NCBI RefSeq assembly: GCF_011742925.1
Contig: NZ_WAEL01000006.1
Coordinates: 248,001 to 312,000 of the forward strand
Direction of reading: 5' to 3'
DNA: 64,000 nt
Origin: Fibrivirga algicola
GTDB lineage: Bacteria > Bacteroidota > Bacteroidia > Cytophagales > Spirosomataceae
Position numbers and translations under genes: made by a program. Every line of letters starts with the position of its first letter. Position 1 is the first letter of the stretch. Below are positions 35,748-45,142 of this stretch, in pieces. The notes beneath the pieces were generated by a model. The model saw only the letters and a program-made list of their open reading frames with translations. It ran no database searches and was not told the origin of the DNA.

Positions 35748-36248
35748 TTATCGTCCAAACAGCGCGTCAATTTTATCTTCCCGAGTACCATCTTCCAGAG
35801 GATACTGTTTCCGCATGGGGTGATAATCCATTTCTTCCATGTTCAGGATCCGAGTCAGGTTGGGGTGACCGTCGAACTGGATACCGAAGAAATCGAACGT
35901 TTCACGCTCCATCCAGTTGGCAGACGCATACAATACCGTCATGCTCGGAATGTGCAGGTCAGCCTCAGCAAGAAATACTTTAATACGTACCCGAAAATTC
36001 TGGACAAGGCTGTGGGCGTGATACACAACGCAAAACTCACGGCCCGGCTCATCCGGGTAGTGGATACCCGTGATGTCGGTCAGGAAATTGATTTGGTACG
36101 TTTTGTGGTCTTTTAAATAAAGCAGTATGGGTACAATCTGCTCGCGCGTAGTCGATAACGTTAGCAGGCCAAATGGCTCATCGAAATCGTATACGTCGGC
36201 GCCAAACTGCTTAATCAGGTCTTCGGCTACGGCCTGGTTAGTGAGCAT
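35748..36248 (-). CDS. nuoC: NADH-quinone oxidoreductase subunit C
   Basis: 30-kDa-type hydrophilic subunit of complex I. The 166-residue product has the signature region NWMERETFDFFGIQFDGHPN followed by MRKQYPLEDG, the standard NuoC C-terminal motif. It is a stand-alone gene upstream of nuoD, separated by a hairpin element rather than overlapping. Confidence 0.95.
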   Translation of the reverse strand: MLTNQAVAEDLIKQFGADVYDFDEPFGLLTLSTTREQIVPILLYLKDHKTYQINFLTDITGIHYPDEPGREFCVVYHAHSLVQNFRVRIKVFLAEADLHIPSMTVLYASANWMERETFDFFGIQFDGHPNLTRILNMEEMDYHPMRKQYPLEDGTREDKIDALFGR

Positions 36249-36279
36249 AGTGGGTGGGTTTTAATAGAAGGCGCAGTGA

Positions 36280-36825
36280 CTACTGAATACCGTATGAATT
36301 CAATAGCAGCTGATATTCTTCTGTGTTACGACGACGAGTCGACTCGTTACGAGCCATCTCCTGAATTTCCATCAAGCCCTCAATTACTTGTTCTGGGCGG
36401 GGTGGACAGCCAGGTACGTACACATCGACTGGGATGATCCGGTCGATTCCCTGCAGCACACTATACGTATCAAAAATGCCACCACTGCTGGCGCAGGCAC
36501 CCATCGCCATCACCCAGCGGGGCTCGGCCATTTGCAGGTACACCTGTTTTACAATTGGTGCCATTTTTTTAGCAATTGTTCCCATCACCATCAACAGGTC
36601 GGCCTGGCGGGGCGAGAAGCTCGGCCGCTCAGATCCAAATCGCGAAATGTCGTAGTGTGAGCCCATGGTAGCCATGAATTCAATGCCACAGCATGAGGTG
36701 GCAAATGGCAATGGCCAGAGCGAGTTTGCCCGGGCCATACCAACAACTTGATCGAGTGAAGTAGCAAAGAACCCCGCGCCTTCGTGGCCAGTAGGGGCTT
36801 CTACCATCTTAACAGATGATGACAT
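36280..36825 (-). CDS. nuoB: NADH-quinone oxidoreductase subunit B
   Basis: Carries the terminal 4Fe-4S cluster N2 that reduces quinone. The 181-residue product has the tandem Cys pair in ATSCCGIEFMA, the third ligand in GACASSGGIFD and the fourth in VPGCPPRPEQVIEG. N-terminal charged tail as usual. It follows nuoA by 72 nt. Confidence 0.97.
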   Translation of the reverse strand: MSSSVKMVEAPTGHEGAGFFATSLDQVVGMARANSLWPLPFATSCCGIEFMATMGSHYDISRFGSERPSFSPRQADLLMVMGTIAKKMAPIVKQVYLQMAEPRWVMAMGACASSGGIFDTYSVLQGIDRIIPVDVYVPGCPPRPEQVIEGLMEIQEMARNESTRRRNTEEYQLLLNSYGIQ

Positions 36826-36897
36826 AAATCTTGTTTGTTCGAAGTATATAAGCCTGATCAGCGCCTGTAAAGTGGCTTTTGGCTCACATGCCTTGGT

Positions 36898-37272
36898 TTA
36901 TTCCCAATTCAACACACCCTTCCGGATAACGTAGTAAAAACCAGCCAGAAGCAGGCCCATAAACAGAATCATCTGAATGAATCCTGCGGTACCAAGCTTT
37001 AGAAAGTTAACAGCCCAGGGGTACAAAAAGATTACTTCTACGTCGAATAAAACAAATAGAATGGCAATCAGGAAATACTTGATCGAAATTGGCGCGCGGG
37101 CGTCACCTTGCGTGGGGATACCACACTCGAACGGGTCATCCTTCTTCTCGCTATGCCGCGATGGGCCGATGTTATGGGTAACGATCATCGTGGTGATGAT
37201 GAACCCCAGAGCCAGCGCGAGCTGAATGAAGATAGGTATGTAATCAGATGGCAGATACGATGCTGTGTTCAT
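36898..37272 (-). CDS. nuoA: NADH-quinone oxidoreductase subunit A
   Basis: Small three-helix membrane subunit that starts the nuo operon. The 124-residue product has the conserved loop DDPFECGIPTQGDAR and KYFLIAILFVLFDVEVIFLYPW. Upstream of the ATG lie 46 bases before the esterase gene's stop, so the promoter must be short or lie within the esterase gene's 3' end. Confidence 0.95.
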   Translation of the reverse strand: MNTASYLPSDYIPIFIQLALALGFIITTMIVTHNIGPSRHSEKKDDPFECGIPTQGDARAPISIKYFLIAILFVLFDVEVIFLYPWAVNFLKLGTAGFIQMILFMGLLLAGFYYVIRKGVLNWE

Positions 37273-37318
37273 GTCTCGAACGGGCTTTAATAGGACTGCA
37301 AGTTAGCTATAAAACAGC

Positions 37319-39532
37319 TTACTGGATAACGAGAACTCGCCTTGCTACGTTGAAGCCCGCTGTTTTTAGGCGAACAATGTATTGCCCCGATGTAAGGCCG
37401 GCAATATTAATCAGCTTCCGTTCGCTGAACGAAGGCACTTTAGCTGAGTAAACCAGTTGGCCTGTCAGCGTATGTACCGTCAAATCAACGTTTTGCAAGT
37501 CCTCGATTGTTTCTACGGCTATGTAGCCGTTTGTGCTGGGGTTCGGATAGACACTTAACCCTTCAGAATTCTCGGACGAAACAAACTGCACCTCGTTTGA
37601 GAAGTTGGAATAGCAGGTCAGGTTTGGAGCGCCCGATAACGTGAAGGTAGCTTTTGATCGCGCCGAGTAAGACCCCGTTATTACCGCCTTAGCCGTGGGG
37701 CCGTTCTGGTTATTCAGCAATGTTGTACCCCGACGCCAATCAAATTGTTCGTTGTTAGGGTAGCCCGGCAACGTAGCCTGCAAGGTGTACACGCCAGCCT
37801 GTTCAATGGTTGGCGTTACCAGTCGGGGACGAACAACCAGCGTGATACCGGGCGAACTGGCCGACCGGCAACCGTAGATGTTGACAGCCCTAACGCTATA
37901 CGTACCTGCGTTGCCTACATTCAGAATTCGCTGGTTGATGCCGTTACTCCATTGGGCGGCACTCTGCGTAGCTACACCAGCTACCAATGATAACACGGAG
38001 TCGGCGCAAATCTGCTGCTGCGTGCCCGCTACAGCAGTACCCTGTTGAGCGACCGAGATTGTCGGAACAGCCGGCTGAATCGGGGTCCGAATGTCGATGG
38101 TTGGCGAAAGGAATGTGTTACCGTAGGCGTCTTTCAGTGTGGCCTGGTATTGACCCGGCTGCGTGATGGTTAGCGTACGACCAGTTTGACCCGTGCGCCA
38201 GGTGTAGCTGCTGAAACCCGATGGCAGGCTGACGTTCACGCTGTTTTCAGAAGGGCCACAGGTTACGGTGGCCACTGGCTGCTGCGTAGGCAATAGTGGA
38301 ATAGAGCTGGAGAAAAACACCGGGCTCATGCTCTGGTACCATGCCTGCGCCAATTGGATAAGGCCAGCGCCCGAAAAGTGAACGCCATCGGGGCGGTTAG
38401 GCTGAATGTTGTCGGTGAATGGGCCGGCGTATACGTTATTATTGAAGGAATTAATTACGTCGTTTTGGCCCAGAATAACCTTCTCGGAAACAAACGTTGT
38501 ATCGGCACACTGGTCTTCACAGGCTTTGTTGCCATTGCATTTGGCAATACAACTGGGCGATGGAAAACCGGTACGTGAGGCACGGGCCAGCATCCAGGCA
38601 GGGTAGCGATTTGTGTCGAAACGTGTCTTGGCTACCAGACTCTCGAGTGCCTGCCGGTATGCGGTACGCTCGGTTTGGAGTGGAAAGTTGTCGAATTCGC
38701 CCTGATGCCATAGTACAGCCCTCAGGCCTTGTAACGAGCAGTAATAGCGAAGAGCAATACGGAGATTGGCGTAGGGCATTCCCTTCGGTAGGTTTTCATT
38801 GGGCGTACCCAGCGCGAAGATGTTTTTCGTAGTCTTATCGTCGAAACTTTCAATCCAGTTCTGAATTGTTGTGGCGGCCCAGGCCGTATTGATGAAGAGT
38901 ACAGGTACGTTATATTGCTGAGCCAGCAGGTCGCCCAAACGGCCCCAGCACCAGGCGCTCTGACCGCGCATGCCAATAACTGACGTAGCACTCAACTGCT
39001 CGAAAACGGGTGCAGGTGGGTCGCCCAGTGAGTTGGCAATTGTGTTGTTGTAACTTACGCAGTTTACGCGGTCATCGGCGGCACCAACAGCACCAAAGTC
39101 CTGAAAGCCCTGTGCATTCGACTGACCCGTTATGATAAATACTTCACCAATGCCAACTTTCCGAACCACATCGCTGGATACTATAGCGCCGTTGTAAAAG
39201 GCCTGCACTTCCAGACGATACCAGCCGCCAGTTCCCTTTATCGAACCTTGAAAAATGCCACCTTGAACAGCTCGTTGAAGGGTACGCCAGGGGGTATTGA
39301 TGCCTTGTCCTGCAACTTCGGCAAGCAAACGTACCTGCAGGCTGTCAACAGGTTGATAGTAGGAGCCCGACAGGTAGATGGTGCAGGTATTGTCATTATC
39401 TCGCTGAAAAACAGCTCTGCTCTCCGGATACGTAATTTTTATTCCTGTGGCAGCGGTCTGAGCCATTGCTACGGACGTAGATAAGCAAACTAGAATCCCG
39501 TAAAAAATCCAGCGCATAGAGGTACTAATCAT
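37319..39532 (-). CDS. Secreted SGNH/sialate O-acetylesterase-like protein with T9SS tail (paralogue 1)
   Basis: Probably a cell-surface or secreted carbohydrate esterase. The 737-residue product has a signal peptide (ending TSVAMAQ), an N-terminal beta-sandwich (about 25-120), then an SGNH-type domain with GQSNAQG (nucleophile Ser), WHQGEFDN and DGVHF (catalytic Asp-His), an Ig-like region with paired Cys, and a C-terminal T9SS type A sorting domain (LSVYPNPSTNGYIAVE to RVLVIQ). A second ATG at 39517 is an alternative start. Paralogues follow at 39.6 and 51.9 kb. Confidence 0.85.
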   Translation of the reverse strand: MISTSMRWIFYGILVCLSTSVAMAQTAATGIKITYPESRAVFQRDNDNTCTIYLSGSYYQPVDSLQVRLLAEVAGQGINTPWRTLQRAVQGGIFQGSIKGTGGWYRLEVQAFYNGAIVSSDVVRKVGIGEVFIITGQSNAQGFQDFGAVGAADDRVNCVSYNNTIANSLGDPPAPVFEQLSATSVIGMRGQSAWCWGRLGDLLAQQYNVPVLFINTAWAATTIQNWIESFDDKTTKNIFALGTPNENLPKGMPYANLRIALRYYCSLQGLRAVLWHQGEFDNFPLQTERTAYRQALESLVAKTRFDTNRYPAWMLARASRTGFPSPSCIAKCNGNKACEDQCADTTFVSEKVILGQNDVINSFNNNVYAGPFTDNIQPNRPDGVHFSGAGLIQLAQAWYQSMSPVFFSSSIPLLPTQQPVATVTCGPSENSVNVSLPSGFSSYTWRTGQTGRTLTITQPGQYQATLKDAYGNTFLSPTIDIRTPIQPAVPTISVAQQGTAVAGTQQQICADSVLSLVAGVATQSAAQWSNGINQRILNVGNAGTYSVRAVNIYGCRSASSPGITLVVRPRLVTPTIEQAGVYTLQATLPGYPNNEQFDWRRGTTLLNNQNGPTAKAVITGSYSARSKATFTLSGAPNLTCYSNFSNEVQFVSSENSEGLSVYPNPSTNGYIAVETIEDLQNVDLTVHTLTGQLVYSAKVPSFSERKLINIAGLTSGQYIVRLKTAGFNVARRVLVIQ

Positions 39533-39633
39533 AGGTATGTTCTGTGGGTAATAAGAGAAGGCTAATCACCCCAATTAGATTATTGGCAATTGAGCCAATA
39601 GGTCACAAAGTTAACGCGTTCAGCCGGTGATTA

Positions 39634-42600
39634 TTACAGACCAATTTGTATGCGTTTGGTCACCTTGTTGTCTCCCGACTGGATTGAGACAAGGTATGGA
39701 CCGGGAGCAAGCATGGTTAGTACAAGCTGACGTCGTCCGTCGAGGAACGATGCCTCGGATTTGTAGACTTGCTGGCCCGATAATGTATAAACGGTAATGA
39801 CGGTATTGCTGAGGTCAAGCAGTGTCTCAATCAGGAATATTCCGTCAGGATTTGGATTTGGGTAAAGGCTAATATTCTGATTGCCACTTGGTAGTTGGTA
39901 GGTATAGCTGGTAGACGGAGCCGACAAACACACTAGCGCGGGCGAGTAAGTAAGGGCCGTTCGTACGCTGTAAATACCTGTTTGAGTTACACGAAGTTGC
40001 GCGGTCGCTACAGTCAGTGAGTCGGTATCACGCTGCCAGTAGTAACGTTCGTTAGCCGGAGCGCCAGTGGCCTCAAGCAGGTACGTGCCGACCTGAGCAA
40101 GCTGGGGAGCGGCGGGTCTGGGGCGAGTATTGGTAATCAACGCCTGGCTGGTTGGTGATAAACATCCGTTAGCGTCGCGAATACGGGCGGTATAACTGCC
40201 TGTCTGCCTTACTATCAGTGTTTGGGTCGAGTCGCCGGTTGACCAGAATGTGCGAAGTGGTGAGTTGGTTAGTAGGGTGACGCTGGTTCCCTCGCAGAAG
40301 GTAAGTGAGCCCTGGGCAGATAGAGTTGGGGGGGCAGGGAGCGAATTGACCAGTACTGTGACAACATTGGATGGGGCCGACTCGCAGTTGAACTGGTTGC
40401 GAGTCCGTACCGTGTAATTGCCCGATTGATTCACCCCGATACTACGTGTTGTTTGGCCCGTGCTCCAGCTGTAGTTTGCCTCGGCTGAAGAGGTGAGTGT
40501 AACCGACTCGTCGGCGCAAAAAGTAGTTGAGCGGCTGGCCGTGAGTTGAGGTGTAGCAGGCACCGGATTTGCCGTTACTGTGACAACGGCCGATGGCAGG
40601 GATATACAACCGTTGGCATCCGATACAGTAAGGGAAAAACTACCTGTTTGAGTTACCGTGAGCCGTTGTGTTTGCGTACCGTTACTCCAATTGTAGGCTG
40701 TAGCCGGACTAGCTATCAACACTGTATTATCGCCCTGGCAGAAGGTCGTCGGCCGTTCGGGGTTGATAGTGGGTGTTGCCGGAAGCGGGTTTACCGTTAC
40801 GTTTACCGGGCCTGATGATTGCGAGTAACAGTTGAACTGATTGCGGGTACGTATTGAGTAGCTACCCGACTGATTTACCACGATGCTACGGCTGGTTTGG
40901 CCATTGCTCCATTCATATACTGACTCTGGACTTGACGTCAACGTCACTGACTCGTTAGCACAGAAGATTGTTCGCCCACTAACTGTTACCTGTGGCACCG
41001 CCGGCACAGGATTAACTACTGTGGTGATTATATTGGATGGGGCGGATACACAGCCATTCTCATTCGTGATTGAAACAGAATAGCTTCCAGATTGAGTAAC
41101 TGTTAGGCGCGGGGTGCGCACACCATTGCTCCAGTTGTAGTTTGTACCCGCCGTGTTTGCGATGGACAGTACTGTGTTATCACCCTGGCAAAAGGTAGTT
41201 GCCCGGTCGCTGACAATGACGGGTGTAGCAGGTAGTGCATTAACGGTCACTGCTACAACGTTTGATGGCGCAGATGGGCAGTTGAACTGATTTCTGGTGC
41301 GTACTGTGTAATTCCCTGATTGAGTCACCGTAATGCTCGGGCTGGTTTGTCCGTTACTCCACTCGTACGTTGCCGCCGGGCTAGCGTTTAGCGTTAGCGA
41401 TTGGTTAGCGCAGTAAGTGGTAGGACCCGAAAAATTAACGGTAAGCGGGTTTGGACTGGGGTTCACTGTGGCATTGATAGCGGCTGAGCTAGGCGATTCG
41501 CACCCGTTTTCATCAGCAACGATTAGCGAATAGGTACCTGTCTGACCAACTGTGATGCGCTGGGTACGTTCGCCGTTGCTCCATCTGTAGCTGGCTGCCG
41601 GACTAGCCAGTAAGGTTGTATTGCTGCCTTGGCATGACGTGAGCGAGCCCTCTGCAGTAATGGTTGGCGCTGACGGTAGCGGATTAATTGAGACTGCTAT
41701 CGTGTTGGAGGTGAACGTACAACCGCTGATATCTTTCACCGAAACAAAAAAAGAACCGCTACTGGTGACATTTATGGTCTTATTAGTCGAACCATTGTTC
41801 CACACAAAGCTCTGGTCGGTATTAGCTGTAAGGTTCACGTTTCCCGTGAGGCAAAAGCGGGTTGGCCCATCGGCCTGAATTGATGGCTGGGAAGCTATCG
41901 TGATGACAGGGGTATAATGAATGTTTCCGATTGCGTCCTTAACCTTAGCCCGTACCGTGCTGCCTGCTGGTTTAGTGATGGATGTGCCCGTTTCGCCTGA
42001 CTCCCAAAATACTTGTTGGTAGTTAGTTACAGAGTAGGTCACAGTGTTCGCTGCAGCACAGCCAACGGTTAGTATAGGGGCAGGTGCCGGGCTAATCGGT
42101 ACAGCATTCGTGAAAAACGCACTGGTCATGCTGGCGTCCCAGGCCGCCGCTACTTCCCGAAGCCCCACATTATCAAAATGCACAACGTCGAAAAGTGGTG
42201 CCCGCGACCGGGGAATCTGAATGCCGTCTGTGCTTGGGCCTGCAAACACGTTGGGCCCGCTGGCGATCACCTGATTCTGGCCGTCAATCACTTTCTGGTC
42301 AGTTAAATAATAATCGCTGTATGAGGCACGAGCGACAATCCAGGGAACATTCTTGCCGAAATCAGCGCGACTTTGGCGAATTACCGTTTGCAATCGCTCA
42401 ACATACTGAGCCGTTGTAGTTTCGAACTGGTTATCTGCTTCACCCTGTTGCCAAATAACGGCCCGTACGCCAAGCATGTTCGTGTAGTTCTGTAGCGCTA
42501 GCTTCAGCGGAAAATAGGGATGTTTTGGTTCGTAAAAGACAGGTATGTAATCGCTAAGAGTTCGTTCGCCAGTTGCCGTTTCGGCCCAGTTTCGGACAGA

Positions 42601-43236
42601 CGTTCCTGTGAAGGCAGCGTTGAAAAATAAGACAGGTACGTTCAGGCGGGCGGCCAGCAAATCGCCAAGTTTACCCCAACACCAGGCGCCGATGCCTCTG
42701 GGAGCGATATTGTTGGGTCCATCCAGGTGCGAGAAAACAGGAAACGGAGCATCATTTGGGTATTGGCTTGCCTCGTAGCGATAATCTACGCAGTTCACCC
42801 GATCATCCTGAGCTGGTTCTGCATCCCGGCGCACTTCACCAGCATTGGATTGGCCGGCTATAACAAAAACTTCACCGACGCCAACGCGCTCAATTTTCTG
42901 TATCGCTATCTCCTGATTATCGCGCATCAACCTGACCGACAGGTCATACCACCCCCCGGCAATTGTTAATGCTCCACCGAAAACGCCTCCTGTTGGGTTG
43001 GTTACAATGGTCTGCCAGTCAGTTGATGTTCCTTGTCCATTGCGCGCTACTGCACGAGCTTCAATCCGTGTAATGGCGGTGGTGTAAGTACCCGTAATAC
43101 TTACCGAAGCGTTGTTGGCCGTGTTACGCTGCAATACAGCACGACTAACTGGAAATGATACCTGTAACTGGGCGTAGGTGCTTAAAGCAGCAAATAAACT
43201 AAGGATAAATGTTAATGTAAACGTGAGTAGTTTCAT
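39634..43236 (-). CDS. Secreted SGNH esterase-like protein with eight Ig-like repeats and T9SS tail (paralogue 2)
   Basis: The 1200-residue product has a signal peptide (MKLLTFTLTFILSLFAALSTYA), the same beta-sandwich (LQVSFPVSRAVLQRN), an SGNH domain with GQSNAGE and DVVHF but WQQGEADN in place of WHQGE, eight Ig-like domains of about 74 residues each with two Cys, a diverged ninth, and a T9SS type A domain (LYPNPNPDGIFLIET to KRIQIGL). An upstream ATG at 43254 would only add six residues before the signal. The repeats probably act as a stalk or a carbohydrate-binding array. Confidence 0.85.
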   Translation of the reverse strand: MKLLTFTLTFILSLFAALSTYAQLQVSFPVSRAVLQRNTANNASVSITGTYTTAITRIEARAVARNGQGTSTDWQTIVTNPTGGVFGGALTIAGGWYDLSVRLMRDNQEIAIQKIERVGVGEVFVIAGQSNAGEVRRDAEPAQDDRVNCVDYRYEASQYPNDAPFPVFSHLDGPNNIAPRGIGAWCWGKLGDLLAARLNVPVLFFNAAFTGTSVRNWAETATGERTLSDYIPVFYEPKHPYFPLKLALQNYTNMLGVRAVIWQQGEADNQFETTTAQYVERLQTVIRQSRADFGKNVPWIVARASYSDYYLTDQKVIDGQNQVIASGPNVFAGPSTDGIQIPRSRAPLFDVVHFDNVGLREVAAAWDASMTSAFFTNAVPISPAPAPILTVGCAAANTVTYSVTNYQQVFWESGETGTSITKPAGSTVRAKVKDAIGNIHYTPVITIASQPSIQADGPTRFCLTGNVNLTANTDQSFVWNNGSTNKTINVTSSGSFFVSVKDISGCTFTSNTIAVSINPLPSAPTITAEGSLTSCQGSNTTLLASPAASYRWSNGERTQRITVGQTGTYSLIVADENGCESPSSAAINATVNPSPNPLTVNFSGPTTYCANQSLTLNASPAATYEWSNGQTSPSITVTQSGNYTVRTRNQFNCPSAPSNVVAVTVNALPATPVIVSDRATTFCQGDNTVLSIANTAGTNYNWSNGVRTPRLTVTQSGSYSVSITNENGCVSAPSNIITTVVNPVPAVPQVTVSGRTIFCANESVTLTSSPESVYEWSNGQTSRSIVVNQSGSYSIRTRNQFNCYSQSSGPVNVTVNPLPATPTINPERPTTFCQGDNTVLIASPATAYNWSNGTQTQRLTVTQTGSFSLTVSDANGCISLPSAVVTVTANPVPATPQLTASRSTTFCADESVTLTSSAEANYSWSTGQTTRSIGVNQSGNYTVRTRNQFNCESAPSNVVTVLVNSLPAPPTLSAQGSLTFCEGTSVTLLTNSPLRTFWSTGDSTQTLIVRQTGSYTARIRDANGCLSPTSQALITNTRPRPAAPQLAQVGTYLLEATGAPANERYYWQRDTDSLTVATAQLRVTQTGIYSVRTALTYSPALVCLSAPSTSYTYQLPSGNQNISLYPNPNPDGIFLIETLLDLSNTVITVYTLSGQQVYKSEASFLDGRRQLVLTMLAPGPYLVSIQSGDNKVTKRIQIGL
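40105..41885. repeat. Coding tandem repeat: eight Ig-like units in alternating A/B types
   Basis: Eight units of about 222 bases. B-type units (encoding RNQFNC) alternate with A-type units (encoding D/N-x-NGC), so the DNA period is about 447 bases: the shared segment CAGTTGAACTG recurs near 40385, 40830 and 41279. The pattern suggests expansion by a two-domain block. Confidence 0.85.
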
Positions 43237-43337
43237 GGGCAAATGCGAAGCCATTTGGCAAGCGAGAGCTCAACTAACCCACGCTTGGTTAAATCACGTT
43301 TTGCGGTGGCTTGTACGTGACTTGTGAAAATTTATAG

Positions 43338-44345
43338 TCAAGATGGATCAACGGGTGTAGTAAGCGTTTTCCAGAGTAAGTCCTTTAATTCAGTCAGACC
43401 TTTCTGTTGAACGGATGAAATAAAGATATAGGGTACATTAACTGGTATATTATCTTTTATCTGGTCCAGTATCTCTTCATCGGCCAGATCTATCTTGGTA
43501 ATTGCCAGTATGCGTGTCTTGTCGGCGAGCTCCGGGTTAAAGGCTACAAGTTCATTCGTCAAAATCTGATACTCAGCTGCAATGTCTTCCGAAGTAGCCG
43601 GGATTAGGAACAGTAAGATAGAGTTTCGTTCTATGTGCCTCAGAAAACGCAGACCGAGCCCTTTCCCCTGCGAAGCCCCCTCGATAATACCTGGAATGTC
43701 GGCGATCACGAATGATTTGTAATCACGGTAAGCAACAACTCCCAGATTCGGCACCAGCGTAGTAAACGGATAATCAGCTATTTCTGGTCTTGCCGCCGAG
43801 AGGACAGATAATAAGGTTGATTTACCCGCATTTGGAAAACCAACCAAGCCAACATCAGCCAGGAGTTTTAACTCCAGGATTACCCATTCTTCTCGTCCGG
43901 GTTCGCCAGGCTGCGAATGGTAAGGAGCCTGTTGTGTCGACGATTTGAAATGGGTATTGCCTAAGCCACCTCGTCCGCCCGGGAGCAAAATAACTTCCTG
44001 ACCGTCCTCTGTGAGTTCCGCCATCACCTCGTTTGTTTCGGCGTGGCGGGCAATTGTACCCAAGGGTACTTCAATATATACGTCCTGACCTTCTGCTCCG
44101 GTTCTACGGCCACCTTCGCCACCGTTACCGGAGTCAGCTTTGATATGTTTTTGGTACTTCAGGTGAAGTAATGTCCATAATTGGGCATTTGCCTTCAGAA
44201 TAATATGGCCCCCGCGTCCGCCATCACCACCATCCGGTCCACCTTTGGGTACGTGTTTTTCGCGCCGGAAGTGAAGAGATCCAGCGCCGCCATGCCCCGA
44301 CCGGCAGTTGATTTTTACGTAATCAATAAAATTGGATGAAGCCAT
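43338..44345 (-). CDS. obgE: GTPase ObgE/CgtA
   Basis: Essential GTPase involved in ribosome assembly and stress control. The 335-residue product has the Gly-rich Obg fold ([13 protein letters not shown]), G1 [12 protein letters not shown]3 DIPGIIEGA and NKxD-like TKIDLAD. It lacks a C-terminal extension. Downstream of adk across an octad hairpin element; the pair is common in Bacteroidetes. Confidence 0.96.
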   Translation of the reverse strand: MASSNFIDYVKINCRSGHGGAGSLHFRREKHVPKGGPDGGDGGRGGHIILKANAQLWTLLHLKYQKHIKADSGNGGEGGRRTGAEGQDVYIEVPLGTIARHAETNEVMAELTEDGQEVILLPGGRGGLGNTHFKSSTQQAPYHSQPGEPGREEWVILELKLLADVGLVGFPNAGKSTLLSVLSAARPEIADYPFTTLVPNLGVVAYRDYKSFVIADIPGIIEGASQGKGLGLRFLRHIERNSILLFLIPATSEDIAAEYQILTNELVAFNPELADKTRILAITKIDLADEEILDQIKDNIPVNVPYIFISSVQQKGLTELKDLLWKTLTTPVDPS

Positions 44346-44354
44346 GAAGTAGCC

Positions 44355-44438
44355 GTTTGGCTGTTTAATTGTTTATGCGTTTGGTTGTCTCGTTGCGATG
44401 CACGACCCAAACAGCCAAACACATAAACAACTAAACAG
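44355..44438. repeat. Intergenic hairpin element, GTTTNNNN octads
   Basis: From 44355 the left arm is GTTTGGCT, GTTTAATT, GTTTATGC, GTTTGGTT, GTCTCGTT. The right arm reverse complemented reads GTTTAGTT, GTTTATGT, GTTTGGCT, GTTTGGGT, pairing at roughly 80% with the left. It fills the adk-obgE gap. Confidence 0.8.
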
Positions 44439-44443
44439 ATTAC

Positions 44444-45025
44444 TCAACTATGCTGCGCCTGTTGAATTTTTTGGCAAACCAGCTCAAAAATGTCCTCTAT
44501 TGTACCTACGCCACTAATGGCTGCGTACTTACCTTGCTTTTCATAGTGTTCAGCAACAGGCATTGTCTCACTGTTGTATACACTCACTCGCCGACGTGCT
44601 GTTGCTTCGTTTTTGTCATCGGGACGGCCAGATGTTTCGCCTCGTTTCAATAAACGCCGGATTAGCTCTTCCTCATCTACAACCAGAGCAACCATGGTGG
44701 TTATACTGGTACCATGTTGACTCAGCAACGTATCCAGCGCTTCCGCCTGCTTTACGGTACGGGGGAATCCATCGAAAATAAAGCCGGTTACGTCTTGATT
44801 TTCGGTGAGCTTTGCTTCAATCATGCCAATTACCACCTCATCGGGGACCAGTAGTCCCTGATCCATCAATGATTTGGCATGTAAGCCCAGCTCAGTCCCC
44901 GCCGCAATTTGCGATCGTAGTATATCACCCGTCGATAGATGTACGAGTTGATATTTCTGAATTAATTTTTCACTCTGTGTGCCTTTGCCGGCACCCGGCG
45001 GACCGAATAGTACAAGATTGAGCAT
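44444..45025 (-). CDS. adk: Adenylate kinase
   Basis: Interconverts ATP, ADP and AMP. The 193-residue product has the P-loop GPPGAGKGTQSE (about 7-18), the AMP-site HLSTGDILRS, the FDGFPRTVKQAE motif and a short LID without zinc-binding Cys, so it is the short bacterial form. The start at 45025 lies about 50 bases downstream of a very good -33/-7 promoter. Confidence 0.96.
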   Translation of the reverse strand: MLNLVLFGPPGAGKGTQSEKLIQKYQLVHLSTGDILRSQIAAGTELGLHAKSLMDQGLLVPDEVVIGMIEAKLTENQDVTGFIFDGFPRTVKQAEALDTLLSQHGTSITTMVALVVDEEELIRRLLKRGETSGRPDDKNEATARRRVSVYNSETMPVAEHYEKQGKYAAISGVGTIEDIFELVCQKIQQAQHS

Positions 45026-45074
45026 GCTACTACGAAGGGGGATGCAAGGTTGCGTCTGAAAAAAGCAACGGGCA

Positions 45075-45105
45075 CAAAATTACAAAACGAAAAGGCGCGG
45101 ACAAA
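45075..45105 (-). promoter_or_regulatory. Promoter of adk-obgE
   Basis: On the minus strand TTTG (45105-45102), 19 bases, then TAATTTTG (45082-45075): an ideal Bacteroidetes -33/-7 promoter. The -33 box lies in the loop of the terminator hairpin of the upstream TPR gene. Confidence 0.75.
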
Positions 45106-45117
45106 CCTGCCCGCGCC
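45094..45117 (-). terminator. Terminator of the ExbB-TonB-TPR transcript
   Basis: Stem GGCGCGG / CCGCGCC (45094-45100, 45111-45117) with a 10-nt loop; on the minus strand TTTT follows. It overlaps the adk promoter. Confidence 0.7.
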
Positions 45118-45142
45118 CTCTGCGTAAACTCATTACTAACTA

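Noticed and set aside
40105-41885. CRISPR-like or satellite repeats
   Set aside because: The repeats are in frame within a coding sequence and encode Ig-like domains with conserved Cys.
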